A DNA stretch of 64,000 nt, from contig NZ_BMWA01000001.1 of the NCBI RefSeq assembly GCF_014650995.1, positions 310,001 to 374,000 on the forward strand, read 5' to 3'. The notes below the pieces were generated by a model. The model worked only from the letters and a program-made list of their open reading frames with translations. It was not told the origin of the DNA and searched no databases. The position numbers and the translations under genes are program-made. Position 1 is the stretch's first letter. Each line of letters begins with the position of its first letter. Origin of the DNA: Streptomyces viridiviolaceus. Lineage in GTDB: Bacteria; Actinomycetota; Actinomycetes; Streptomycetales; Streptomycetaceae. This document shows, piece by piece, positions 31,844-42,743 of the stretch.

Positions 31844-31850
31844 GGCGTGC

Positions 31851-31856
31851 ACGCTA
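31851..31856 (-). promoter_or_regulatory. Candidate -10 box of a leaderless peroxidase mRNA
   Basis: On the minus strand TAGCGT ends 7 bases before the ATG at 31843, placing the expected transcription start on the A of the ATG. No Shine-Dalgarno-like sequence is present. A -35 box is not clear, so this is tentative. Confidence 0.3.
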
Positions 31857-31957
31857 GGTCCGCGCGGCAGGGACGGACTCGAGATCACGTAGGAGGGTCC
31901 TCGTGCGGGGCTCGACGGATTGACGGGGCGCCACGGACGGTGCGGGCGCGACGAAGT

Positions 31958-31998
31958 GGGGTGTGAGCCGATGCGGGGGAGGAACCGGCTCACACCCC
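31958..31998. terminator. Hairpin after drrB
   Basis: GGGGTGTGAGCCG and CGGCTCACACCCC form a perfect 13-bp stem with a 15-base loop, 20 bases beyond the drrB stop. It separates the drrAB transcript from the peroxidase-drrC transcript. Confidence 0.75.
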
Positions 31999-32017
31999 GG
32001 TCCGAGGGGCGGTGCGG

Positions 32018-32844
32018 CTACCGGCTCAGGGCCCGGTACTTGCGGACGGCCAGCGGGAAGAAGACAAGGAAGATCGCGAGCGGCCACACGAAGGACATGA
32101 GCATCGCGTGCTCCGCGATCCACGACGTGCCGCCGACCCCGGGGTTGCCGAACAGCTCACGGATGGCGTGGGCGGTCGACGACAGCGGATTCCACTCGGC
32201 GATGGCCGCGAGCCAGCCCGGCATCATCTCCGGGGAGGCGAAGGTGTTGGCGACGATGCCGAGCGGGAAGAGCAGGGTGTACACCGCGGAGGCGGCCTCC
32301 GGGGTGCTGATGACCAGGCCGAGGTAGATGCCGACCCACAGCAGCGCGAAGCGGAGCAGCAGCAGGAGCCCGAAGGCGCCGACCGCCTCGCCGAAGCTGC
32401 CCGTCCACTCCCAGCCGGCGATGGCGCCGCATCCCATGAGGATCATCAGGACGACGGTGCTGTAGAGCATGTTGACGATGCTCTGCCCGATGACGACGGA
32501 GGCGGCGGACATGGGCATGGAGCGGAACCGGTCGGTGACGCCCTTGGAGGCGTCGGCGGTGACTCCGGCCATGGTCTCGCCGATGCCGAAGGCCATCGAC
32601 ATGACGAACATGCCGGGCATCAGGAAGTCCATGTAGTCCCCGCCGCCCTCGACCTGCATGCCGCTGCCGAAGATGCCACCGAAGAGGAGCACCATCAGGA
32701 TCGGGAAGGCGAGGCCGGCCAGGATCTGGGTGGGGTTGCGGGCCCAGTGGGAGAGTCCGCGCAGGGTGAGGGTCCAGGAGTCCGCGAGGATCCAGCCGAG
32801 CTTGGCGAGGGGGTTGGTGGGCACTTCGGGGGCGATGATCGCGC

Positions 32845-32848
<4 letters not shown>
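32018..32848 (-). CDS. drrB: ABC-2 type export permease DrrB
   Basis: Encodes 276 residues with about six membrane segments: an N-terminal cytoplasmic part (WILADSWTLTLRGLSHWARNP), then hydrophobic stretches around PILMVLLFGGIFG, FLMPGMFVMSMAFGIGETMAG, SIVNMLYSTVVLMILMGCGA, LLLLLRFALLWVGIYLGLV, FPLGIVANTFASPEMMP and MSFVWPLAIFLVFFPLAV. This is the daunorubicin-exporter permease pattern. It partners DrrA; the two overlap by 4 bases. It acts in the cytoplasmic membrane to export anthracycline. Confidence 0.92.
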
Positions 32849-33834
<986 letters not shown>

Positions 33835-33851
33835 GCCCGCCCCTTCTTTCG

Positions 33852-33871
33852 GGTGCTCAAATTTGGGTACC
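33852..33871. promoter_or_regulatory. Operator-like 20-bp palindrome at the drrA transcription start
   Basis: GGTGCTCAAATTTGGGTACC is an 8-of-10 inverted repeat centred on AAATTT. It covers the predicted drrA start point. It matches the palindrome upstream of the PKS operon (43662-43681) at 14 of 20 positions, the remaining differences being mostly R/Y-preserving. Confidence 0.6.
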
Positions 33872-33876
33872 CGGCG

Positions 33877-33906
33877 AGCATAGGGCAGAGCGCTCAGGAT
33901 ATTCAA
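33877..33906 (-). promoter_or_regulatory. drrAB promoter
   Basis: On the minus strand TTGAAT (33906-33901) and TATGCT (33882-33877) are 18 bases apart, a good sigma-HrdB-type promoter and much more A/T-rich than its surroundings. It lies partly in the 3' end of rmlB, so drrAB has its own start even though rmlB reads in the same direction. Confidence 0.6.
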
Positions 33907-33917
33907 GTTTTAGTAGA
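33898..33917. promoter_or_regulatory. Second operator-like site, over the drrA -35 box
   Basis: Read on the minus strand (TCTACTAAAACTTGAATATC) it matches the PKS-promoter palindrome at 15 of 20 positions, including the AAACTTGA core and the TATC end. It overlaps the -35 box and the rmlB stop codon. Confidence 0.5.
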
Positions 33918-34892
33918 CCCGGCCTCCCGGTCCTCCCGCGGCTCCCAGTGGTCGCGGTGGGTGGCGTACCAGGCGACGGTCTCCCGCAGCCCGTCCTCCA
34001 GCGACCAGCGCGGCGCGTAGCCCAGTTCGCGGCGGATCTTGCCGTCGTCGACCGCGTACCGGAAGTCGTGCCCCTTGCGGTCGGCCACGTGCCGCACGAG
34101 GTCCCAGTCCCGCCCGCACAGCGCCAGCAGACGCCCCGTCATCTCCCTGTTCGACAGATGGGTCCCCCCGCCGACGTTGTAGACCTCGCCCGCCCGGCCG
34201 CCGTCCAGGACCAGCCGCACCGCGTGACAGTGGTCGTCGACGTGCAGCCACTCCCGGAGGTTCGCGCCGTCCCCGTACAGCGGGACCGGCTCGCCGTCCA
34301 GGAGCCGGGTCACGAACAGCGGGATCAGCTTCTCCGGATGCTGGCCGGGGCCGTAGTTGTTGGCGCACCGGGTGATGCGCACGTCCAGCCCGTGGGTGCG
34401 CCAGTAGGAGCGGGCGATCAGGTCGGCCGCCGCCTTGGAGGCCGCGTACGGGGAGTTGGGCAGCAGCGGCTCGTCCTCGTTCCAGCGCCCCTCGTCGATC
34501 GACCCGTACGTCTCGTCCGTGGAGACCTGCACGAACACCCCGACGTCATGGCGCAGCGCCGCCTCGAGCAGTGCCTGGGTGCCGAGGACGTTCGTGCGCA
34601 CGAACGCCTCGGCGCCCTCGACCGAGCGGTCCACGTGCGACTCGGCGGCGAAGTGCACCACCGCGTCGTGCCCCGGGAAGACCTTCTCCAGCAGCTCCGC
34701 GTCGCAGATGTCGCCCTGCACGAAGTCCAGCCGGGCGTGGTGCGGGGGCAGGTTGGCCAGCGTCCCCGCGTAGGTGAGCTTGTCCAGGACGGTCACCCGG
34801 TCGCCCTCGTGCCCGGGATAACCGCCGTCCAGCAACGTGCGCACGAAGTGCGAGCCGATGAACCCGGCGGCACCGGTCACCAGGATGTTCAC
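33903..34892 (-). CDS. rmlB: dTDP-glucose 4,6-dehydratase
   Basis: Encodes 329 residues of the SDR family: NAD site VTGAAGFIGSHFVRTLL, FAAESHVDRSVEGAEAFVRTN, the catalytic VSTDETYGSI and SPYAASKAAADLIARSY (Tyr-x3-Lys), and NNYGPGQHPEKLIPLFV. It makes dTDP-4-keto-6-deoxyglucose, the common precursor of all deoxysugars in this cluster. It lies downstream of the glycosyltransferase gene (97 bases) and upstream of drrA. Confidence 0.94.
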   Translation of the reverse strand: MNILVTGAAGFIGSHFVRTLLDGGYPGHEGDRVTVLDKLTYAGTLANLPPHHARLDFVQGDICDAELLEKVFPGHDAVVHFAAESHVDRSVEGAEAFVRTNVLGTQALLEAALRHDVGVFVQVSTDETYGSIDEGRWNEDEPLLPNSPYAASKAAADLIARSYWRTHGLDVRITRCANNYGPGQHPEKLIPLFVTRLLDGEPVPLYGDGANLREWLHVDDHCHAVRLVLDGGRAGEVYNVGGGTHLSNREMTGRLLALCGRDWDLVRHVADRKGHDFRYAVDDGKIRRELGYAPRWSLEDGLRETVAWYATHRDHWEPREDREAGSTKT

Positions 34893-34989
34893 GCCTCTTC
34901 CCCTCTGCTCGTGAGTCCGATCGGAAGTCCGCTCCGGCCGCGGCGGGAGCGGGCACGGCCGCCCGCTCCCCCGAGCCGGCCCCGGCCGG

Positions 34990-36270
34990 TCAGCGGGCGA
35001 CCGTCCCCGATCGGTGACGTGCCGTCAGTTTTTCGATCACCGGGACCACTTCGTTGGGTGCCGGCGTCGAGAGCACGGCCCTGCGCAGCCGCTGCGCGCC
35101 GGCCCGGAAGCCGGGCTCGTCGAGGACCCGGACGAGCTTGTCGCGCAGGACTTCCACGCTCAGCCCCTCGGAGTGCAGATGCAGACCCGCGCCCAGTTCC
35201 TCGATCCGCTGCGCCCGGTAGATGGCGTCCCACATCCAGCCGAGCGCGACCTGCGGCACCCCGTACGCGGTGGCGGTCGCGAACGTGCCCGCCCCGCCGT
35301 GGTGCACGATCGCCGAGCAGCTCGGCAGCAGGGCCAGCAGGGCCACGTGGTCGACCACCCGGGTGTTGTCGGGCACTCGGGACACCTGCGCGAGTTCCTT
35401 CTCGCTCAGGGTCGCCACCACCTCGACGTCCAGCTCGGCCAGGGACGCGAACACCTCGTCGACGTCCACCGCGTTGGGGAACTCGGTGTCCCTGATCGTG
35501 AGGCCGAGGGTGAGGCAGACCCGGCGACGCCGCGGGGGCCGGCGCAGCCAGTCCGGTACGACGGCCGGGCCCGGGCCGTTGTACGGCACGTAGCGCATGG
35601 GCACCGTCGGCAGGCCCAGCTCCATCCGCACGCCCGGGGGCATCTGGTCGACGGACCACTGCCCGGTGACCGTCTCGGGGTCGAACGCGGCGCCGTGCCG
35701 GTCGAGGGTGTACGCCAGCCACTCCTCCAGCGGATCGTCGCGCAGTTCCTCGGGCAGCTCCGACTGGCGCCGGCGCAGCGTGAGATGGGTGTTCGCGAAG
35801 AGGTCGGGGAACCCCAGCAGCCTGGCGTGTGCGGCACCGGTCGCCTTGGCGGCGACGGCCCCGGCGAACGTGAACGGCTCCCACAGCACGAGGTCCGGCT
35901 TCCAGAACCGGGCGTACTCGACGAGCTCGTCGATCATGGAGTCGTTGTTGATCTGGCTGTAGAAGGTCGCCGTGAGCATCGCGTTGGAGGCCCGCAGATA
36001 GTCGACGCTCAGCCGTTCGGGACGGTTCTCCAGGTAGTCGCGGTCCAGGTGGTGCATCAGCATCCCGGGCCCGACGGTGCGGATGACGTCGTCCATCCGG
36101 TGGTCCTCGCCCACGGGCACGGCCGTCAGACCGGCACGGGTGATGCCGTCGACCGCGGCCGGCTGGCTGGCGACCCGCACCTCGTGCCCGGCGGTGCGCA
36201 GCGCCCAGGCCGGCGGGACGACGGCGTTCAGGTGGGCGTCCTGCGCGAACGCGGTCAGCAGTACTCGCAC
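34990..36270 (-). CDS. Glycosyltransferase (GT1, DnrS/AknS/DesVII-like), first copy
   Basis: Encodes 426 residues of the actinobacterial macrolide/anthracycline glycosyltransferase type: RVLLTAFAQDAHLNAVVPPAWALRTAGHEVRVASQP, VPMRYVPYNGPGP, RVCLTLG, and the nucleotide-sugar motif region DHVALLALLPSCSAIVHHGGAGTFATATAYGVPQVAL. It lies 34 bases after a P450-like helper gene, as the AknT/AknS, DesVIII/DesVII and DnrQ/DnrS pairs do. It probably transfers an amino sugar to the aglycone, but which of the three transferases does the first step cannot be read directly. Confidence 0.9.
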   Translation of the reverse strand: MRVLLTAFAQDAHLNAVVPPAWALRTAGHEVRVASQPAAVDGITRAGLTAVPVGEDHRMDDVIRTVGPGMLMHHLDRDYLENRPERLSVDYLRASNAMLTATFYSQINNDSMIDELVEYARFWKPDLVLWEPFTFAGAVAAKATGAAHARLLGFPDLFANTHLTLRRRQSELPEELRDDPLEEWLAYTLDRHGAAFDPETVTGQWSVDQMPPGVRMELGLPTVPMRYVPYNGPGPAVVPDWLRRPPRRRRVCLTLGLTIRDTEFPNAVDVDEVFASLAELDVEVVATLSEKELAQVSRVPDNTRVVDHVALLALLPSCSAIVHHGGAGTFATATAYGVPQVALGWMWDAIYRAQRIEELGAGLHLHSEGLSVEVLRDKLVRVLDEPGFRAGAQRLRRAVLSTPAPNEVVPVIEKLTARHRSGTVAR

Positions 36271-36304
36271 CGGGCTCCTCCTCCCCTCGTGACGGCGGTC
36301 CCGG

Positions 36305-37555
36305 TCATGCGACGGGGAACCGCAGGACGCCGTGCAGCACCGCGGACCGCATGCGGCGCAGTACGTCGGCGGCCGGGCGCAGGCCGGGCCGGACTTCGGT
36401 GAGGACCCGGATCGCGGCCTCGGTCTGGACGCGGACCAGCGCCTCGGTGACCGGGGCGGCGGGCCCGCCGAGCAGGGTGAGCTGCCGGTCGCCGTCGCCG
36501 CGGCCGGGGTCGAAGGCGTCGGGGTCGGCGAACGCCTCCGGGTCGCGGTTGGCGGCGTCGACGAGCACCACCACGCGCCGGCCGGCCTCGATCGTCTTCC
36601 CGTCGAGCTCGACCTCCTCGCGCGCTATGCGGCTCTCGAAGCGCACCGGCGGGGCCAGACGCAGTGCCTCCCGGACCGCTGCCGGCACCCCGGCGGGGTC
36701 CTGCGCGAGCCGTTCCCACTGCCCGTCGTGCTCCAGCAGCGTCTCCACGGCGTTGCACACGGCGGTGGCGGTGACCTCCACGCCGACGACGACGGCGAGC
36801 GCCCCGATCGCGGCCGCCTCCTCGGGGGTGGCCGCGGCGAGCCCGGCCAGGCCCCGGGCGCGGACCTCGCCGCCGGGGGCGGTCAGTTCGGCGGACAGCT
36901 GCGACACGGCGTCCAGCAGTGCCCTGGCCGTCGCGAGCTGCTGCGGGCACTGCCCGGCGTCCAGGGCGGTGGCGAGGCCCGCGTGCAGCTCGGGGAGGCG
37001 TTCGCGCGTCCCGGCGGGCAGGTCCAGCAGGTCGGCCACCACGCGCAGGGCGGCGGGAACCGCGAAGTCCCGGTACAGGTCGAACCGTTCACCGGTGCCG
37101 GCGAGCACCTCGCGGCAGGTCCGCTCGATCTCCGGCCGCCGTGCGTCGAGCCGCTCGGCGCCGAGCAGTTCGGTGGCGGCCTCGGCCAGCCGCCGGTAGT
37201 CGTCCGGGTCGCGGTTCAGGTGGGCGTCGTCCAGCGGGACGACGTGGCAGAGCAGCGGGTTCTCCCAGACGTCGACGCCGGGGTGGTGCTGGGGGCCCTC
37301 CTCGGCGTGCCGGGGGGAGAACCGCGGGTCGGCCAGGATCCGGGCGCCGAGGTCCCGGCCGGCGGTGACCCACGCGCCGACGCTGCTCTCGTGCAGGCCG
37401 AGTTCACGGGCGCGCGCGCCGTGGCCCAGCGGGTCGTCCTCGCCGGCGCGCAGGATCCGGGCGAAGGGGTCGCCCTGGGCGCCGAAGATGAACTGGACGC
37501 CTCGGATGGTCAGCAGATGCCGGCCCAACTCGCTGTTGGTCTGCTCAGTCAGCAT
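36305..37555 (-). CDS. Cytochrome P450-like glycosyltransferase helper (DnrQ/AknT type)
   Basis: Encodes 416 residues with a P450 fold but no haem-ligand cysteine: where the Phe-x2-Gly-x3-Cys motif should be, it reads GDRQLTLLGGPAAPVTEALVR. The helix-K region REALRLAPPVRFESRIA and the central I-helix region survive in degraded form. Such proteins activate partner glycosyltransferases instead of oxidising a substrate. The partner gene is immediately downstream. A purine-rich repeat (37579-37624) lies upstream of its start. Confidence 0.87.
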   Translation of the reverse strand: MLTEQTNSELGRHLLTIRGVQFIFGAQGDPFARILRAGEDDPLGHGARARELGLHESSVGAWVTAGRDLGARILADPRFSPRHAEEGPQHHPGVDVWENPLLCHVVPLDDAHLNRDPDDYRRLAEAATELLGAERLDARRPEIERTCREVLAGTGERFDLYRDFAVPAALRVVADLLDLPAGTRERLPELHAGLATALDAGQCPQQLATARALLDAVSQLSAELTAPGGEVRARGLAGLAAATPEEAAAIGALAVVVGVEVTATAVCNAVETLLEHDGQWERLAQDPAGVPAAVREALRLAPPVRFESRIAREEVELDGKTIEAGRRVVVLVDAANRDPEAFADPDAFDPGRGDGDRQLTLLGGPAAPVTEALVRVQTEAAIRVLTEVRPGLRPAADVLRRMRSAVLHGVLRFPVA

Positions 37556-37578
37556 GACACCGTCCTGGGAGAGTTCTG

Positions 37579-37624
37579 AGGTGGTGGAAGAGGTGGTGGA
37601 AGGGGTGGAAGAGAGGAGAGGAGG
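37579..37624. repeat. Purine-rich low-complexity leader
   Basis: The plus strand is almost all G and A, with GTGGTGGAAGAG repeated, and has no C for about 45 bases. On the minus strand this becomes a C/U-rich, G-free 5' leader of the helper mRNA. The 155-base gap 37556-37710 holds nothing else recognisable. Confidence 0.6.
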
Positions 37625-37710
37625 CGGGGCGGAGGCCGTGGGGACGACCGGCCGGGGTGAGCGTCACGGGCGACGCTAGGCCGGGTGGCTCCAAGGGCAC
37701 TCGACACCGG

Positions 37711-38760
37711 CTACACGGCCCCCGCGTGCTCCCGCAGGGCCTCGGCGGCGGCGCGCAGGGCGGCGACGTCCGCCTCCGGCGGCCCGGGGCGGGCGGGCAG
37801 CAGGGAGATCACGGCGGACGATCCGGAGCGTACGGCGGGGTGGCGGCGGGCGAGCTGGGACAGGCCCTGCCCGGGGCCGGCCTCGACGAGGACGAGGTCC
37901 TCCGTGGCGAGGAGCGCGTCGAGGGCGGGCCAGAACAGCACCGGTGCCACCGGCTGGCGGGACCAGAAGGCCGGGTCCTTCGCCTCCGCCGGGGTCAGGA
38001 ACCGGGCCGTGTACCCGGACATGACCGGGATGCCCGGCTCGCCGGCGGGCAGGGCGGCGATCCGGTCCGCGGCGCCGCCGGTGGCCGGTGCCAGCGCCGG
38101 GCTGTGGAACGCCGTCGAGGCCGGTACCCGCTGCACCACGAAACCCGCCTCGCGCAGCGCCTCGGTGACGGCGCCGAGCGGTGCGTCGAGTCCGGCGAGG
38201 ACCGTCTGCCGGGCGGCGTTGACGGCTCCGACGGCCACCTCGTCGCCGAGGAAGGGGGCCACTTCGTCCGGGGTGGCGGCGACGGCCGCCATGCCGCCGG
38301 GCGGGGCGTCCGCGAGCCGGGTGACGCGGTCGTGCACCAGGGCGGCGGCGTCGCGCAGCGTGAAGACGCCGGAGAGGACCGCGGCCGCGACCTCGCCGAT
38401 GCTGTGGCCGAGGAGCGCGGCGGGACGCACGCCCCAGCCGAGGACGAGCCGCCCGAGGGCGTAGTCCACTGCGAACAGCAGCGGCTGGGCCCGCGTGACG
38501 TGGTCGATGACCGCCGCGTCCGGTGACCGGAGCCAGTCCTCCCGCAGACCGGCGGGCCGGTCGCCGAGCGGGCCGAGTTCCGTCAGGGCGGTCAGGGCCT
38601 CGTCCATCGCCTCGGCGAAGACGGGCTCGGCGGTCATGAGGCCGGCGGCCATGCGGACGTGCTGGGCGCCCTGGCCGGGCAGCAGGAGGGCGTGCCGGCG
38701 TCCCGCAGGTGCCGTCGCGCCGCCCGTCGACTCCGCGCGCGGCCTTGGCAGTTGACTCAT
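37711..38760 (-). CDS. dpsD: Acyltransferase, DpsD-like (starter unit)
   Basis: Encodes 349 residues of the malonyl-CoA:ACP acyltransferase fold: [18 protein letters not shown], the nucleophile [50 protein letters not shown] (His) and [14 protein letters not shown]. In propionate-primed anthracyclines the pair DpsC/DpsD sits beside the ketosynthase genes and specifies the propionyl starter. The start overlaps the ketosynthase III stop by 4 bases. A general housekeeping FabD is less likely, given the position. Confidence 0.9.
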   Translation of the reverse strand: MSQLPRPRAESTGGATAPAGRRHALLLPGQGAQHVRMAAGLMTAEPVFAEAMDEALTALTELGPLGDRPAGLREDWLRSPDAAVIDHVTRAQPLLFAVDYALGRLVLGWGVRPAALLGHSIGEVAAAVLSGVFTLRDAAALVHDRVTRLADAPPGGMAAVAATPDEVAPFLGDEVAVGAVNAARQTVLAGLDAPLGAVTEALREAGFVVQRVPASTAFHSPALAPATGGAADRIAALPAGEPGIPVMSGYTARFLTPAEAKDPAFWSRQPVAPVLFWPALDALLATEDLVLVEAGPGQGLSQLARRHPAVRSGSSAVISLLPARPGPPEADVAALRAAAEALREHAGAV

Positions 38761-39791
38761 CGGGCCCTCCAGGTGGGCGTGTCGAGGATCTCGACCACGG
38801 CGCAGGACCAGCTGAACCCGGCGCCGACGCCGAAGAGCAGGCAGAGGTCGCCGGCCGCGAGCCGTCCGCCGGCGACCAGGTGGTCGAACCCCGCGAAGGG
38901 GTCACCGGCCCCCAGGTGGCCGACCGTCCGGCCCCACTCCCAGGTGCTGTCCTCGGCGGCGATGCCGAACTTGGCGAAGTAGGCGACGTGCAGTCTGCGG
39001 TGGCCGAGGTGGGGCAGCACGAACCGGTCGATGTCGCCGAGGCCGGCGCCCGCGTCGGCGAGCGCCTGTTTGACGACGGCCTCCTGGGCGGCGGACACCC
39101 GGGCGACGGTCGGGCTGACGCCGTGCCGGGCCAGGAAGTCCCGCTTGTGGGCCTCCAGGTCGACGACCGTCCGGTGGCTGAACGGGGCGGGTCCGAACGG
39201 GTCGTCACCGCGGTGCATGCCCTCCAGGCCGGGCACCGAGACGGTCGCGATGCTGCGCACCCGGGCGAACCCGGAGTGCCGGGAGACGACGAGCGCGGTG
39301 CCGCCGTCGCCGTACACGGTCCCCGGGTCGCTGCGCCAGCGGTCGAAGCCGGGCGGGCAGAAGCGGTCCCCGGTGGTGAGCAGGGCGCAGGCCCGGGCCG
39401 GGTCGGCGGCCAGGTAGGCCCAGGCCAGGTCCAGGGCGGCCATGCCGCCGTTGGAGACCTGCCGGACCTCCATCGCGGGGCACTGGTTGCCGACGGCGGC
39501 CCGCTGGACGTAGGAGGCGGGGGCCCACAGGTCGAAGCCCTGGTAGTAGAAGCTGGCGTGCAGCACCAGGTCGATGTCGCCGGGTTCGGCGGCGGCCCGG
39601 TCGAGGGCGACCCGGGCGGCCCGGGCGGCCATCTCGGGGGCCGCCTCCGCGGCGGATACCGTCACCGACTCCATACGGGTGGCGCGGGCGACGGCCGCGT
39701 CGCAGCGGCCGTCGGCGACCGCGTCCGCGACCCGTTCGGCGGGGGGCAGCCAGGTGCCGGTGCCCCTGATGTAGAGCTCGCCGCCGTTCAT
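38757..39791 (-). CDS. dpsC: Ketosynthase III-like starter enzyme, DpsC-like
   Basis: Encodes 344 residues of the thiolase fold (FabH-like). Where FabH has its nucleophile Cys this protein has Ser in [18 protein letters not shown], as reported for DpsC of the daunorubicin pathway. Other features: [33 protein letters not shown], the His region [11 protein letters not shown] and [15 protein letters not shown]. It selects propionyl-CoA as starter for the 21-carbon decaketide. 4-base overlaps on both sides with CLF and acyltransferase genes. Confidence 0.92.
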   Translation of the reverse strand: MNGGELYIRGTGTWLPPAERVADAVADGRCDAAVARATRMESVTVSAAEAAPEMAARAARVALDRAAAEPGDIDLVLHASFYYQGFDLWAPASYVQRAAVGNQCPAMEVRQVSNGGMAALDLAWAYLAADPARACALLTTGDRFCPPGFDRWRSDPGTVYGDGGTALVVSRHSGFARVRSIATVSVPGLEGMHRGDDPFGPAPFSHRTVVDLEAHKRDFLARHGVSPTVARVSAAQEAVVKQALADAGAGLGDIDRFVLPHLGHRRLHVAYFAKFGIAAEDSTWEWGRTVGHLGAGDPFAGFDHLVAGGRLAAGDLCLLFGVGAGFSWSCAVVEILDTPTWRAR

Positions 39792-41032
39792 GCCGCCGCC
39801 CCGCCGGCGAAGCGGGCGGCAACCGCACCGGCGGGTGCGGGGGCCCGTACGACCATGGCGCTGTTGAACCCGTGGAAGCCGCGGGCCAGGACGAGCGCCG
39901 CCGATCCGGAGACCGGGCGGGGACGGCCGACGACGAGGTCGAGGCCGTAGGCGTCCGGCACCCGGTCGACGTTCAGCGTCGGCGGTGCCACCTGGTCGCG
40001 CAGGCTCAGCAGGGCGGCGACCACGTCGAGCGGTCCGGCACCCGAGTAGAGGCGTCCGGTCGCCGTCTTCGGCACGGTCACCGCGACTCCCCGGTCGCCG
40101 AAGACCTCGGTCAGCGCGGTGGCCTCGGCCGCGTCGAGTTCGGGCACGCCCGCGCCGTCGGCGAACACGACCGCGATGTCCTCCGGCCGCGTGCCGGCGT
40201 CGGCGAGTGCCTGCTCGACGGCCCGGCGCAGGGCCGGAGGACGCCCGGACCCGGGCCGCGGGTCGAAGGTGGCGCCGAACCCGGCGATCTCGCCGTAGGA
40301 CCGGCGGCCCTCGGCACGGGCCCGCTCGGCGTCCTCCAGCACCAGGATCGCCCCGCCCTCCCCGGGCAGATGGCCGGCGGCCCGGCTGTCGAAGGGACGG
40401 TACGCCTCCGTGCCGAGCCTCCCGCCGGCCAGCTGGGCCGCCATGCCGTAGGGGCACAGCGAGCAGTCCATGCCGCCGGAGATCATCAGCCGGCGGCCCG
40501 CCCGCACCTGGCGGCGGGCGTGGGCGAGGGCGTCGAGGCCCCCGGCCTGCTCCGCGACGAGGACCCCGGCCGGTCCGCTCATGCCGTGCCGGATGGAGAT
40601 CTGGCCGGTGTTGACGGCGTAGAACCACGCGAACGACATGTAGGCGCTGACCTTCTTGGGCGACTCGCCCCACAGGTTCTGCAGCTCGCGCTGGCCGAAG
40701 CCGAAGCCGCCGGAGGCGCCGGCCGTGACGACGCCGCGCTCCAGTTCCGGCACGGAGTCCAGGTCGACGCCCGAGTCGGCGACGGCCCAGTCGGACGCGG
40801 CGAGCGCGAACTGGGTCATGCGGTCGGTCTGCGGGATCAGGCGGCCGGGCAGGTGCTCGCCGGGCTCGAATCCGGTGACCTCGCCGGCCCGCTGCGTCGG
40901 GTAGCGGCCGGGGTCGAACGCCGTCACGCGCCGGATGCCGTCGTCGCCGCGCAGGGTCGCCGCCCAGTAGGCGTCCAGGCCCAGTCCGGTGGGCGCGACG
41001 ACGCCGATCCCGGTGACCACGACGGCGGTCAT
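39788..41032 (-). CDS. Chain length factor (ketosynthase beta)
   Basis: Encodes 414 residues, the non-catalytic partner of ketosynthase alpha. The active-site Cys is replaced by Gln in [19 protein letters not shown], the hallmark of a CLF. It keeps the ketosynthase fold ([53 protein letters not shown]). The heterodimer sets the polyketide length, presumed here to be the propionate-primed decaketide of aklanonic acid. 4-base overlaps on both sides. Confidence 0.94.
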   Translation of the reverse strand: MTAVVVTGIGVVAPTGLGLDAYWAATLRGDDGIRRVTAFDPGRYPTQRAGEVTGFEPGEHLPGRLIPQTDRMTQFALAASDWAVADSGVDLDSVPELERGVVTAGASGGFGFGQRELQNLWGESPKKVSAYMSFAWFYAVNTGQISIRHGMSGPAGVLVAEQAGGLDALAHARRQVRAGRRLMISGGMDCSLCPYGMAAQLAGGRLGTEAYRPFDSRAAGHLPGEGGAILVLEDAERARAEGRRSYGEIAGFGATFDPRPGSGRPPALRRAVEQALADAGTRPEDIAVVFADGAGVPELDAAEATALTEVFGDRGVAVTVPKTATGRLYSGAGPLDVVAALLSLRDQVAPPTLNVDRVPDAYGLDLVVGRPRPVSGSAALVLARGFHGFNSAMVVRAPAPAGAVAARFAGGAAA

Positions 41033-42297
41033 GCGGCCCTCCCCTCGGGCCGGCGCAGCGCCATGGCGCTCTGGAAGCCGCCGAATCCGCTGCCGACGGT
41101 GAGCGCCGCCGACATCCGCCGCTCCCGGGCGACCAGGGGCACGTAGTCCAGGTCGAGTTCGGGGTCGGGGTCGGTGAGGTTGGCGGTGGGCGGGATGACG
41201 CCGTGCTCGAGCGCCAGCGCGGTGGCGGCGATCTCGATGGTCCCGATGGCGCCCAGCGAGTGGCCGATCATCGACTTGATGGAGCTGACCGGCACCCGGT
41301 GGGCGTGGGCACCGAGACCGCGCTTGAGGGCCGCGGTCTCGTGCACGTCGTTCTGCCGGGTCGCGGTGCCGTGGGCGTTGACGTATCCGAGGTCGTCGGG
41401 CGCGAGCCGGGCCTGGTCGAGGGCGGCGCCCACGGCGGCGGCCAGTTCCCGTCCGTCGGTGCGCAGTCCGGTCATGTGGTAGGCGTTGCCGCGGGAGGCG
41501 TACCCCGCGACCTCGGCGTACACGTGGGCGCCGCGCGCCCGGGCGGCCGACAGTTCCTCGAGGACGAGGACGGCGGCGCCCTCGCCGAGGACGAAGCCGT
41601 TGCGTGTGCGGTCGAAGGGGCGCAGCGCGGTGGCGGGGTCGTCGTTGCGGGGCGAGGTGGCCCGGATGGCGTCGAAGCAGGCGACGGTGATGGGGGAGAT
41701 CGGGGCGTCGGTGGCGCCGGCGATCATCACGTCGGCGGTGCCCTCACGGATGAGGTCCGCGGCGTGCCCGACCGAGTCGAGGCCGGAGGTGCAGCCGGCC
41801 GAGACGACGGTGCAAGGGCCCTCGGCTCCGGCCTCCCAGGCGAGCTCGGCGGCCATCGAGCTGGGCACGAAGTGGTCGTAGAGGTGGGGGCCGGCGGCGG
41901 TGTGGTCCACCAGCCACTCCTCGCCGCCGCCGCTCATGGCCACGTACTCACGCTCCAGCCGCTCGGTGCAGCCGACGGCGCTGCCGAGGCTCACTCCGGT
42001 GCGGTGGGCGGTGTCGGGGCCGGTTTCCAGGCCGCTGTCGGCGACGGCCTCGCGCAGGGCGACGAGGGCGAACTGCGCCGCGCGGTCGAGGCGTCGGGCG
42101 TCCTCGGGCGACAGGCCCTGCTCCGCCGCGTCGAAGTCGCACTCGGCGGCGATCCGGGAGCGGAAGGGCGCCGGGTCGAAGAGGCTGATGGTCCGGGTGG
42201 CGGTGCGTCCGGCGGTGATCGTCTGCCAGAACTGCTTGGTCCCGATGCCACCGGGTGCCACCACGCCGATGCCGGTGATCGCGACGCGCCGTGTCAC
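41029..42297 (-). CDS. Ketosynthase alpha of a type II polyketide synthase
   Basis: Encodes 422 residues. The catalytic triad regions are intact: Cys in [21 protein letters not shown], His in [20 protein letters not shown], Lys/His in [18 protein letters not shown]. It carries out the repeated decarboxylative condensations of malonyl-ACP. It overlaps the small monooxygenase gene upstream and the CLF gene downstream by 4 bases each. No acyl carrier protein gene follows, unlike the usual KS-CLF-ACP order. Confidence 0.96.
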   Translation of the reverse strand: MTRRVAITGIGVVAPGGIGTKQFWQTITAGRTATRTISLFDPAPFRSRIAAECDFDAAEQGLSPEDARRLDRAAQFALVALREAVADSGLETGPDTAHRTGVSLGSAVGCTERLEREYVAMSGGGEEWLVDHTAAGPHLYDHFVPSSMAAELAWEAGAEGPCTVVSAGCTSGLDSVGHAADLIREGTADVMIAGATDAPISPITVACFDAIRATSPRNDDPATALRPFDRTRNGFVLGEGAAVLVLEELSAARARGAHVYAEVAGYASRGNAYHMTGLRTDGRELAAAVGAALDQARLAPDDLGYVNAHGTATRQNDVHETAALKRGLGAHAHRVPVSSIKSMIGHSLGAIGTIEIAATALALEHGVIPPTANLTDPDPELDLDYVPLVARERRMSAALTVGSGFGGFQSAMALRRPEGRAA

Positions 42298-42629
42298 CGC
42301 GCCTCCACCGTCGCGCTGTGCCGCTCGAGGTACAGGTTCGAGCGGCTGGTGCTGATCGCGCGCAGGGCCTCGGCGTGCGGTCGGAACTCGGCGTGGCCGA
42401 CGGCCGCGCGGAAGGAGGCGACGTCCTTCCAGCGGGCGATGTTGACGTAGCTGTGCGGCTCCTCCAGGTGGCGTACGAGGGTGTAGCCGAGGAAGCCGGG
42501 CTGGCGCTCCATGAACCGCGCCGTGCGGGCGAAGGCGTCCTCGAACTCCTCCGGCGTGGCGCGGAGGGTGAAGCTGTTGACGAAGGTGGCCGGGCCGTCG
42601 GGTGCGGTGCGGGGCTGCTCGGCTGACAT
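42294..42629 (-). CDS. Small antibiotic-biosynthesis monooxygenase (AknX/SnoaB-like)
   Basis: Encodes 111 residues of the dimeric ABM ferredoxin-like fold: [56 protein letters not shown] (with the conserved Trp). Cofactor-free members oxidise the 12-deoxyaklanonic acid anthrone to the anthraquinone. Placed directly upstream of ketosynthase alpha. I infer the anthrone-oxygenase role from family and place; other ABM proteins act as cyclases or have no known role. Confidence 0.8.
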   Translation of the reverse strand: MSAEQPRTAPDGPATFVNSFTLRATPEEFEDAFARTARFMERQPGFLGYTLVRHLEEPHSYVNIARWKDVASFRAAVGHAEFRPHAEALRAISTSRSNLYLERHSATVEAR

Positions 42630-42743
42630 GGCAGCGGTCTCCTCATCTCCGGGCGTCCGGCGAGGTGTGCGCCGGGTTCGGACTGAAACCCTCGGCGGCG
42701 TGGCTCGCGACGGCCTAGAAGACGGCTGGACCGGGGCCGCGTC

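Noticed and set aside
36305..37555. Functional cytochrome P450 monooxygenase
   Set aside because: The Cys haem-ligand motif is absent and the gene sits beside a glycosyltransferase, so the helper role is much more likely. The same applies to 58061-59200.
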